DNA of 6,650 nt from Candidatus Cloacimonadota bacterium. GTDB taxonomy: Bacteria > Cloacimonadota > Cloacimonadia > Cloacimonadales > TCS61. The stretch is from contig DAOUVH010000052.1 of NCBI GenBank assembly GCA_030667725.1, positions 1-6,650 of the forward strand, in the 5' to 3' direction. Position 1 is the first letter of the stretch. Each line of letters begins with the position of its first letter. Both the position numbers and the translations under genes were made by a program. The notes under the pieces were generated by a model, which saw only the letters and a program-made list of their open reading frames with translations, was not told the DNA's origin and did no database searches. Below, one piece after another: positions 1 through 6,089 of the stretch.

Positions 1-978
1 AGAAAAGCCTATACGAGCGTTCATTGGTAATATATAATCAGCATATGTAAGTGAATCTATAGCTGTACCGGAAGAATCATATTTAGTGTAAACAAATACA
101 ACTTCTTCTACATTAACCCAGTTTATGTTATCAGTAGAATCAGGTTCAACTTTTGGTGCTTCTAAAAAATACTGACTTGCATTTCCAGTTACTTCAAGTT
201 CAACTTTTGGAGTAAAACTAAAACCAAAATCAAATCTTTGCGAAATATGTACATTAGCTCCGATCTTAAATTGAATGGCTGAAAATTCTCTTTCTAAAGT
301 GTTTATGTGATTATATAAAACAGTATCGTTTATTGCATCTATTGCTTCAGGTGTCCAGATCACACTTCTTTCCATCTCAGAATCACCGATCAGCTGTGCA
401 ATTTCCAAACCTAATGAGCCAATATTTTTATATTTAAATGCAGTTTGAAAAGCGAATGCATTAATTCCACCTTTGCTTTCTATTGAGTTTTTGGCAATAG
501 TTGGCGGATACTCGTTATCATCGGAATTCCGATCATTCCTAACCTGCTCAAAATAATCTGCTTTAAAACTTACTTGCGGTCTATATTGAAGTGAAGCTGC
601 AAGTTCAAAATCTGAAATCGCTCTTTTATAATATATTCCACCGGCAAAATCTGCGAACGTATTAACATTACTGGCATAAACTGCATCTCCGCTATAACCG
701 TCAAATGAGTTATACATCGGTAATGATCTGCTATCAGAATCAATTAGGAAATTGCCTGTCCCCTGAAAACCAAATCCATTTTCCAAACCTGTTAAATTTG
801 CGGGATTGACCACAGAATCTAATAATCTAAAACCACCCGCACCAACAGCAGAACCCATGGCAGCAGAATGTGGATCTAAGTTTCCAATAATATTCCCGGT
901 TTCTTTTTCTAATATCGAATATGAATATAAACCCGAAATTATTGTAAATAATGCTATTGTAAAAAAAGCCTTTTTCAT
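1..978 (-). CDS. FadL/PorV-like outer-membrane beta-barrel protein (partial, C-terminus beyond left edge)
   Basis: The minus strand is open without a stop from ATG at 978 to the window edge (326 codons); the stop lies outside. The start is supported by a GGAGG ribosome binding site four bases upstream. The N-terminus is a signal peptide (MKKAFFTIALFTIISGLYSY), so the product is exported. Residues 35-65 contain DPHSAAMGSAVGAGGF, then an NPANLTGL-type stretch. This matches the early 'GMGgA..A..d....WNPAGL' signature shared by FadL/OmpP1 (TodX) and PorV/UPF0164-like barrels of FCB bacteria. The rest alternates short amphipathic, aromatic-rich strands with polar loops, as expected for a beta-barrel. 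FadL proteins pass hydrophobic substrates through the outer membrane, and PorV relatives serve type IX secretion; nothing here identifies the ligand or partner. It follows the helix-hairpin-helix barrel gene by 21 bases, so the two are probably co-transcribed. The family assignment rests on one motif and the overall style. Confidence 0.8.
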   Translation of the reverse strand, partial: MKKAFFTIALFTIISGLYSYSILEKETGNIIGNLDPHSAAMGSAVGAGGFRLLDSVVNPANLTGLENGFGFQGTGNFLIDSDSRSLPMYNSFDGYSGDAVYASNVNTFADFAGGIYYKRAISDFELAASLQYRPQVSFKADYFEQVRNDRNSDDNEYPPTIAKNSIESKGGINAFAFQTAFKYKNIGSLGLEIAQLIGDSEMERSVIWTPEAIDAINDTVLYNHINTLEREFSAIQFKIGANVHISQRFDFGFSFTPKVELEVTGNASQYFLEAPKVEPDSTDNINWVNVEEVVFVYTKYDSSGTAIDSLTYADYILPMNARIGFS

Positions 979-982
979 CTAT

Positions 983-987
983 CCTCC
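983..987 (-). promoter_or_regulatory. Ribosome binding site of the FadL/PorV-like gene
   Basis: The minus strand reads TGGAGGATAG directly before ATG at 978. This is a near-perfect Shine-Dalgarno core (GGAGG) within the 21-base gap after the upstream stop codon. It fixes the start and shows the gene is translated independently within the operon. Confidence 0.8.
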
Positions 988-999
988 AGATATCTTATA

Positions 1000-3615
1000 T
1001 TAAAATTTCCAATCGAGCTGCAAACGGACAATATTTTCTTCTCTTTCCACACGTTGGAAATAATACTCTCCTAATTCAGGAATGTCATTATAATCCCTGA
1101 ATTCCAGCTCTCTTGTAATGAATTTTTTGTATTTATATTTAAGTGATAAAAATAGATTGTCCGCAATTCTACTGTGAATATTGAACCATGTTTTATAACC
1201 TCTGTCACTCATATCAAAATCAAGCTCTATATCTTCGAAATCCCAGAATGAACCACCATTTGAATACCACATAGCAAATGCTCCGATAACTTTGAGATTC
1301 TTATTGAAATTATGAGTGTAATCAAGGTAGATCATATCACCATCAGTAAGTGTTTGAGCTTGAGCCATATCAGCAGCTCCTGGTTCAGCAGGATTGGAAA
1401 GTATTGAAAGGTATGGCGGTTGTAATACTCTGGCATAAACATATCCCAATTTTAATTTATCAAAATTGGATAGATAAGTAACCAGAGCAAGTTCAGTTTC
1501 ATCTGCTTGTGATTTGCCTCTATCCATTTCGTCATCATATCGTTTAACCTGGTGCTTATGACGTAGTCTAAAGCGTAATTGATGGATTGGTTTAAATTCA
1601 AGATTTACCTGGGCACGTACGCCACGACGTGCATCAGATTTTCTTTCCCAGACATCAAGATATCCTTTAGTAAGTGTTAACATTCTATGGAACTGATACC
1701 TGGTTTCAAAATAGATTCCTTTTTCGGCAGAAGGTTGGGCTGAATTATTATACATGTCATTCAGCAATGTGTTATTCAAACCATATGTCATCTTTTCAAA
1801 TACTGTATCATCAAATCTTTCACTCTCGGAAAAACTGCGTTGATAAGGATTATCAAAATCGAGATCATAATCACGATAAATAGAAAGCAGATATAAATTA
1901 TCAAATTGAGTATAGGAACTTATAATGAGAGCACTTGGATCATCCCCAATTTTGCCGAGATTACCGTCTTTTTGCAGTTCTGCATATTCTCCCTGAATGG
2001 AAGTATTATTAAGAACTGTTCGCCAATCGAAACCAATAACTCTGCGAAAATCTCTATTTCCGTATTCTTCTGTGTTTGTAGAATACATACTGGTGATCTC
2101 ATTGTCTGTAATTTTCCATTTATCATAGTAATCGGCATCAGAAATTAGTAATTCTATAAGTTCATCTTCTTCCGGAACTACAAATTCTCTATCGTAAGTT
2201 GCCTCGTAACCTGTAACACCAATATGTGTTCCAATGAAAGGTGAATATTCAAAATGTCCGCCAATTATATCTTCCTGTAATACATCGAGTCTTGGAGCAA
2301 TTTTCACCTGATTCTCATTTCCTGTATAATCAGTAAAAAATTCTTCAGCTTCTTCCAGTTCATCATTCGAGAAGCGGTTGGTCATATTTATATAACCAAG
2401 GAGATAGTCATTCTCATCTAATTCACCATTTTCATTGCTGTCATAAACTACAGCATCTTTCTTATCAGAAGAAAGGAAGACGACGGCATTCATATTGTTT
2501 CTTTTCCAATCTAACGCTACGCCTCGCAAAGCATATTCTTGTGTTCTGGAAATATCACCAATAATTCCGGTAATCCTTTTATCAAAACCATATCCGGTTT
2601 TCCTCGGGCTGTATGAATCTGTGTTTTCCATAACCAGTCCTTCCCCAAAAGTTGCCCTGAAATTTCCAGCATATACTTTTATAAAATTATCTCCCAACAG
2701 TTCTAAGTTGTTCTCATAACCAACATAAAACTTTCCGTCTTCATAAAGACTTTGGGAATTGCTGTCAAATATCGGTGTTGAACCTTTGGGAGTTTCATAA
2801 AGAAATCCGGCTTTGAATTGATTTTTATAACGCATTCTAAGTTTATTCATCATGGAAGCACGATCAGATTCCATATTAAAATATCCCCAGTAAGATTGTC
2901 TTTTGATACCAGGCGTAACAGGATCATCAGGATTTGGTGGATCGAATCGGATCATTGATTCCATATACATTTCTTTTACATTATCCTCGTAAGGACTATC
3001 GTTATATTTCATCTGGTAATCAAAATAGAGATCCCGCACTTCTGGTTGCTCTTTGTAATAAATATAATTCTGTAGGTTTCTTGCTCCATAATATGAAATT
3101 CCGGGTGATTTACGCAGGTCATAATAACTTGAGATTGAATCACCATGTACTACTCTATTTAAGATAGCCGCAACATCGAGAGGAGAAGTATTCGGGAAGT
3201 TTAAAATATCAGAAAATGCAAGTTTATTTATATTTCTGGGTGAGATGAGATAATCTTCCCAAATATCACTCATGCCTTCCTGCAATCCCTCATTACTACC
3301 TAATCGTTCAATTAGATAATAAATATCATCACGGCGTTTAGCAGATTCATCTTTCTCATCATAATGGGAAACCGAAACAAGCGGTTTCAGCAAATTTAAT
3401 GTTTCTTGATCAATAGATTCAATTTCACGAAGTTGGAATATGCTTTGAAAAAAACTATTGAAGAAACGATAATCGTAAATATCTGCAGCTTGCTGTTCCG
3501 TAATTGGTAATAGAGTTTTTAATTCCTCTAAAGTTGCAGTATTCAGATCTAGTTTAGCTTCAATGATTGAAATAGTTAACATCATTAAAAGCAAAATTAT
3601 TAATAATTTTTTCAT
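1000..3615 (-). CDS. Exported helix-hairpin-helix protein with C-terminal outer-membrane beta-barrel
   Basis: This 871-residue protein has a clear signal peptide (residues 1-20, MKKLLIILLLMMLTISIIEA). Residues 22-83 form a ComEA-like helix-hairpin-helix region opening with LDLNTATLEELKTLLPIT. A second, weaker one spans about 126-187 (NINKLAFSDILNFPNTSP and SPGISYYGARNLQNYIYY). From about 195 to 871 the sequence is rich in alternating aromatic/polar strands and acidic loops and ends LQLDWKF. The terminal Phe is typical of barrels recognised by BAM. The block FRATFGEGLVM (319-329) resembles the 'G.y...fGqGLvl' block I know from HhH-barrel proteins of Bacteroidota and relatives. Residues 392-403 form an EF-hand-like loop. 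The likely location is the outer membrane with the HhH part in the periplasm. HhH motifs usually bind DNA backbone, but whether this family binds DNA is not known to me. The ATG start has an AAGGA site 11 bases upstream. It is the first gene of a probable two-gene operon. Confidence 0.88.
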   Translation of the reverse strand: MKKLLIILLLMMLTISIIEAKLDLNTATLEELKTLLPITEQQAADIYDYRFFNSFFQSIFQLREIESIDQETLNLLKPLVSVSHYDEKDESAKRRDDIYYLIERLGSNEGLQEGMSDIWEDYLISPRNINKLAFSDILNFPNTSPLDVAAILNRVVHGDSISSYYDLRKSPGISYYGARNLQNYIYYKEQPEVRDLYFDYQMKYNDSPYEDNVKEMYMESMIRFDPPNPDDPVTPGIKRQSYWGYFNMESDRASMMNKLRMRYKNQFKAGFLYETPKGSTPIFDSNSQSLYEDGKFYVGYENNLELLGDNFIKVYAGNFRATFGEGLVMENTDSYSPRKTGYGFDKRITGIIGDISRTQEYALRGVALDWKRNNMNAVVFLSSDKKDAVVYDSNENGELDENDYLLGYINMTNRFSNDELEEAEEFFTDYTGNENQVKIAPRLDVLQEDIIGGHFEYSPFIGTHIGVTGYEATYDREFVVPEEDELIELLISDADYYDKWKITDNEITSMYSTNTEEYGNRDFRRVIGFDWRTVLNNTSIQGEYAELQKDGNLGKIGDDPSALIISSYTQFDNLYLLSIYRDYDLDFDNPYQRSFSESERFDDTVFEKMTYGLNNTLLNDMYNNSAQPSAEKGIYFETRYQFHRMLTLTKGYLDVWERKSDARRGVRAQVNLEFKPIHQLRFRLRHKHQVKRYDDEMDRGKSQADETELALVTYLSNFDKLKLGYVYARVLQPPYLSILSNPAEPGAADMAQAQTLTDGDMIYLDYTHNFNKNLKVIGAFAMWYSNGGSFWDFEDIELDFDMSDRGYKTWFNIHSRIADNLFLSLKYKYKKFITRELEFRDYNDIPELGEYYFQRVEREENIVRLQLDWKF
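2407..2442 (-). other. EF-hand-like calcium-binding loop within the HhH-barrel protein
   Basis: Residues 392-403 read DSNENGELDEND. They fit the 12-residue EF-hand/dockerin loop pattern: Asp at 1, Asn at 3 and 5, Gly at 6, a hydrophobic Leu at 8, Asp at 9 and Asp at 12. It sits between two predicted strands, so it is probably a surface or periplasmic loop. Calcium binding is inferred from the pattern only. Confidence 0.5.
3055..3240 (-). other. Second helix-hairpin-helix region of the barrel protein
   Basis: Residues 126-187 of the 871-residue protein repeat the layout of the first HhH unit: an 'IN.L...dil.fPn.s' helix pair, then a G-containing turn and a 'dLrk.pGIsyyga.nLqnYi' helix pair. 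It is weaker than the first unit at 3367-3552, but the hydrophobic spacing and the Pro-Gly hairpin are visible. Two tandem HhH units ahead of a barrel are a recurrent layout in this protein type. Confidence 0.5.
3367..3552 (-). other. ComEA-like helix-hairpin-helix domain of the barrel protein
   Basis: Residues 22-83 follow the signal peptide at once. They start with the classic 'lDLNtAt.eEL..Lp.It...A..I..yR' sequence of ComEA-type HhH domains, including the conserved Asn-Thr-Ala and a following 'L.ei..id' turn. The domain is placed in the periplasm after signal cleavage. Confidence 0.75.
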
Positions 3616-3626
3616 ATTTTAATTTT

Positions 3627-3631
3627 TCCTT
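3627..3631 (-). promoter_or_regulatory. Ribosome binding site of the HhH-barrel gene
   Basis: The minus strand has AAGGA eleven bases before ATG at 3615, in otherwise A/T-only sequence. The spacing is slightly long but usable, and no better site is near. Confidence 0.55.
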
Positions 3632-3718
3632 ATTTTTATCAGATTTATCACTTTGATATTTCTGACTTTTAAAAAAATAAAATTCCCTTTTAATTGTAAA
3701 GGATTTTTCTATTAAACT

Positions 3719-3748
3719 ATCATAATAAAAACAAATGAGAAAAATCAA
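3719..3748 (-). promoter_or_regulatory. Candidate sigma70-type promoter for the minus-strand barrel operon
   Basis: On the minus strand, TTGATT (3748-3743) is followed after 18 bases by TATGAT (3724-3719). These match the -35 and -10 consensus at four and five of six positions. Initiation would fall near 3712 and give a leader of roughly 97 bases before the HhH-barrel start. A second overlapping TTGATT lies six bases further upstream. The region is very AT-rich, so chance matches are common. No operator was recognised. Confidence 0.4.
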
Positions 3749-3782
3749 AATCAATACAAGCTGATGATGAAAGAAAAAAGAT

Positions 3783-3810
3783 TTGACAAAGAGAATATGA
3801 CTCAGATTCT
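3783..3810 (+). promoter_or_regulatory. Weak candidate promoter for the prepilin-like gene
   Basis: A perfect TTGACA (3783-3788) lies 46 bases before the ATG at 3835. The best -10 at 16-base spacing is GATTCT (3805-3810), which keeps only three of six positions, including A2 and T6. Initiation would be near 3817 with a short leader that still contains the ribosome binding site. The strong -35 may be real, but the poor -10 leaves this tentative. Confidence 0.3.
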
Positions 3811-3825
3811 GTGTTAGAAGATTTT

Positions 3826-3831
3826 GGAGGA
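3826..3831 (+). promoter_or_regulatory. Ribosome binding site that fixes the prepilin-like start
   Basis: GGAGGA lies three bases before ATG at 3835 (TTTGGAGGAAAAATG). An in-frame GTG at 3811 would place this site inside the coding sequence and has no ribosome binding site of its own, so ATG at 3835 is preferred. Confidence 0.8.
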
Positions 3832-3834
3832 AAA

Positions 3835-4311
3835 ATGACAGAAAATACAAAAATTGAAAAGACTAAAAAGTTCTCTTTAATTGAACTTATTATGATAATT
3901 ATGTTAGTTGGGATTGTATTTACTCTTATTATTCCATTAAGAGCAGACAAATTAAATCACGGAAAACTTAAGGAAGCAGTTTATAATATGCAGGTTATTG
4001 CCCGAGCAGATGTTGAATTTAAAGAAGATCCTGCTAACGGATATTTTATTTTTGAACATACTGTTGTAAAACTTAATAAAGAAGGAAATTATACCGGAGA
4101 AGATCTGTTATATATTATTGATGATCTACAGAAAACAAAAGATGAATTTCTCTTTGATTATTCGGTAACGGACAGTACTGTGGTTGGCACAACAAATAAG
4201 AATTTTGGTAAGGATGGTGCCTCAATCTATTACTATCTACCAAATGGTCCGTGGGGTGTTAGTAACGATAGAATTTCAGATAGTATTTTTGACCCCAACT
4301 GGCTCCCATAA
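3835..4311 (+). CDS. Type IV prepilin/pseudopilin-like protein with atypical leader
   Basis: This 158-residue protein has a short basic leader (residues 1-12, ending KTKK) followed by FSLIELIMIIMLVGIVFTLI. That is the class III signal of type IV pilins and type II secretion pseudopilins: Phe at mature +1, Glu at +5 (residue 17), a 20-residue hydrophobic helix and the conserved Pro at +22 (residue 34). The residue before the expected cleavage site is Lys12 instead of the near-invariant Gly, so processing by prepilin peptidase is in doubt. The globular part has no cysteine, hence no disulfide-bonded D-region, and ends PNWLP. Its aromatic 'GYF' and 'YYYLPNGPWGV' segments suit a small pseudopilin head. 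Such proteins assemble in the inner membrane into a pseudopilus. No other assembly gene (ATPase, PilC/GspF, peptidase) is in the window. It is divergent from the barrel operon and followed by a strong terminator, so it is probably monocistronic. Confidence 0.8.
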   Translation: MTENTKIEKTKKFSLIELIMIIMLVGIVFTLIIPLRADKLNHGKLKEAVYNMQVIARADVEFKEDPANGYFIFEHTVVKLNKEGNYTGEDLLYIIDDLQKTKDEFLFDYSVTDSTVVGTTNKNFGKDGASIYYYLPNGPWGVSNDRISDSIFDPNWLP

Positions 4312-4329
4312 AATTTATTAATTAGTTAC

Positions 4330-5916
4330 ATGAATATATTTCAAAACCTTCAAGGTTTCAATTTCCTTGAAGGTTTTTTTGCATCTACCCCGCTGTTGAT
4401 TTCCTATGCTGAGATCCATTTCCATCTTAAATACCTATTCCCGAGATATTATAGGAAAGAACCTGAGATCATTACTGATATTCCTATCAGAGTTATTAAG
4501 AATCAAAAGCGAACGATCCCTTTACTCGTCATCGTTAAAGATGCTAATCTGTTTCCGGTAACAATAAATTCTGTAAATGTTAGCATTGAGGGAAGTAAAA
4601 ATAAAATATCACAAAATTTCATAATAAAAAAAGAGATAAAAGAAAAGTATTTCTCTCAAATTCTTGAAATTAATGTCATTGAAATAGAAACGGATCAATA
4701 TTTAAAGATAGTAGCTAAACTTGATGTAGAGATAGGTGGTAAACCAAAAATCGTCATTAATGACAATTTCCCCGATATCCTCCAAAAACCATATAAGACA
4801 TTTTATGCCAAAGAACCATTACAATTACCAGATTATTGGTATGCTGGTGAACCTCATTATCACAGTATTCATACTGCTGATCAAGTTGAATTTGGTGCTG
4901 ATGTGAAATCTACAGCAGAATTGGCAAAAGCGATGGGGCTTTCCTGGTTATTTATTACAGATCATTCTTACGACCTTGATGACAGCTTAAATTCCTGCAC
5001 GAAGAATGATGCAACCCTTCCAATTTGGAAGCAGATGCAAAGAGATGTACAAGAATGTGATTCAAAAGATTTCCGAATAATTCAGGGAGAAGAAGTTTCG
5101 ATTGGGAATTCTAAAGGTGAAAATGTTCATATGCTGGCAATAAATCATGACGAATTTATCGATGGACATGGTGATAGTGCTGAGATTTGGTTCAAAAATA
5201 AACCACAACATTTTGTAACTGAGATCAAGAAATTGCAAAAAGAAAATAATCTTTTTATTGCAGCACATCCAATTGAAAAGATACCTTTTATGCAGAAACT
5301 CACTCTTAGGCGTGGCAACTGGAATGAAGATGACTACAAAAATTGTGGGACCAATTTTCTTCAGGTCATTAATAGTGCAGAGCCAGACAATATTAAACGT
5401 TCTGTAAATTATTGGAAAAACCTACTTCTTAAAGGTAACAGATATCACCTTATTGCCGGAAATGATGCACACGGAAACTTTAATATTATGCGTCAGATCA
5501 AGTCTCCTTTCTTGAAATTATTCTCTTCACAGAAACAAGTTTTCGGTCAATTTTTTACAGCTTTCAAATATAAGGTAAACCAACCGGTTGCCGGATTAAA
5601 AAACGGTGAAGTTATTGTAAGTAACGGACCATTTCTTTCTTTTCAATTAAAATTTGAAAATGAATTATTTTCAATTGGTTCATCTTGTAAAATAGGAAAG
5701 GCAGATCTGATTTTTGAATTTGCAACTTCTATAGAATTTGGAAAGATTGCAAATGTCTCGATTTTTATTGGTGATTATTATATAAGAAAAGAAACGGAAA
5801 TTGAAAATCCGCAAAATAATTGCGAGATTGATCTTCCTGAAAAAGGATATGTTCGTATGAGTTTGAAAACTGAAAACGGGGGAATTGTATTAACAAATCC
5901 TGTTTGGATCGGTTAA
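4330..5916 (+). CDS. PHP-domain metallohydrolase, CehA/McbA-like (start uncertain)
   Basis: Residue numbers use ATG 4330 (528 residues). The protein has an N-terminal beta-rich domain (about 25-160), a central PHP domain (about 170-385) and a C-terminal beta domain ending TNPVWIG. All PHP metal-site motifs are present: GEPHYHS (His176, His178) with Asp184, TDH (Asp211, His212), GEE (Glu254-255) with His267, AAHP (His313) and GNDAH (Asp379, His381). The later 'GEVIVSNGPF' and TNP-W segments fit CehA/McbA-type hydrolases. These use a metal centre to cleave phosphoester-type or other bonds; the substrate is unknown. There is no signal peptide, so it is probably cytoplasmic. The start is the weak point. 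ATG 4330 is the only in-frame ATG ahead of the domain, but it has no ribosome binding site and precedes the terminator hairpin. TTG at 4396 would give MISYAEIHFHLKYLF, a plausible family N-terminus, also without a clear ribosome binding site. Coordinates give the longest frame. Confidence 0.82.
   Translation: MNIFQNLQGFNFLEGFFASTPLLISYAEIHFHLKYLFPRYYRKEPEIITDIPIRVIKNQKRTIPLLVIVKDANLFPVTINSVNVSIEGSKNKISQNFIIKKEIKEKYFSQILEINVIEIETDQYLKIVAKLDVEIGGKPKIVINDNFPDILQKPYKTFYAKEPLQLPDYWYAGEPHYHSIHTADQVEFGADVKSTAELAKAMGLSWLFITDHSYDLDDSLNSCTKNDATLPIWKQMQRDVQECDSKDFRIIQGEEVSIGNSKGENVHMLAINHDEFIDGHGDSAEIWFKNKPQHFVTEIKKLQKENNLFIAAHPIEKIPFMQKLTLRRGNWNEDDYKNCGTNFLQVINSAEPDNIKRSVNYWKNLLLKGNRYHLIAGNDAHGNFNIMRQIKSPFLKLFSSQKQVFGQFFTAFKYKVNQPVAGLKNGEVIVSNGPFLSFQLKFENELFSIGSSCKIGKADLIFEFATSIEFGKIANVSIFIGDYYIRKETEIENPQNNCEIDLPEKGYVRMSLKTENGGIVLTNPVWIG
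4343..4380 (+). terminator. Intrinsic terminator after the prepilin-like gene
   Basis: A perfect 13-base inverted repeat, AAAACCTTCAAGG (4343-4355) and CCTTGAAGGTTTT (4365-4377), surrounds a 9-base loop. A run of seven T (4374-4380) overlaps the end of the right arm. It begins 31 bases after the prepilin stop, the classical place for a Rho-independent terminator. It overlaps the first 17 codons of the longest PHP reading frame, which makes the true PHP start uncertain. Confidence 0.88.
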
Positions 5917-6089
5917 ATAGAGAATCCATCACCGAAAGCACCGAATAAAAGTAAACAGTAACAATAAAATTACTTGGGAATTGGACATTGCCTGTTGGAG
6001 ATTGGATATTTGTTTAATGCTTTCCAAGTTCTTAATAATTAACCTTCGTGTTCATTTATAAATTTGTTGTTTTAATCTTTAGTTCGTTG
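5917..6089. other. Convergent intergenic region with weak repeat structure, no gene
   Basis: These 173 bases lie between the 3' ends of the PHP gene and rsmA. No reading frame of note is present; the longest ATG frame is about 14 codons. No convincing bidirectional terminator was found. Two similar units, ATTGGACATTG (5980-5990) and ATTGGATATTT (6001-6011), lie 21 bases apart inside an imperfect inverted repeat with arms ACTTGG (5972-5977) and CCAAGT (6024-6029). The long spacer makes this unlikely to be a terminator; it may be remnant repeat DNA. Confidence 0.4.

Noticed and set aside
806..1003. 65-codon plus-strand frame antisense to the FadL/PorV-like gene
   Set aside because: It is a shadow of a well-supported gene with a signal peptide and ribosome binding site on the other strand, and its own sequence has no recognisable features.
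1674..3167. Several 69-80 codon frames within the HhH-barrel gene (both strands)
   Set aside because: All lie inside the 871-codon gene in other frames, lack ribosome binding sites worth noting and have compositions expected from antisense of coding DNA.
1000..3615. Calling this gene comEA
   Set aside because: True ComEA is a small protein with little beyond the HhH domain. This one is 871 residues with a large barrel, so only domain similarity is claimed.
3811..3834. GTG at 3811 as start of the prepilin-like gene
   Set aside because: It would translate through the GGAGGA ribosome binding site and add residues unlike a prepilin leader. ATG at 3835 is ideally placed after that site.
3560..3850. 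96-codon minus-strand reading frame covering the divergent intergenic region
   Set aside because: It overlaps the start of the HhH-barrel gene in another frame. Its composition is low-complexity Phe/Lys/Ile/Ser from AT-rich DNA, and it would run across the candidate promoter and the prepilin ribosome binding site.
5062..5268. 68-codon minus-strand frame antisense to the PHP gene
   Set aside because: It overlaps the PHP metal-binding motifs on the plus strand and shows only reverse-complement composition.
5972..6029. Imperfect inverted repeat as a bidirectional terminator for the PHP gene and rsmA
   Set aside because: The arms pair over only about six perfect bases with a 46-base spacer, and there is no T-run after either arm.
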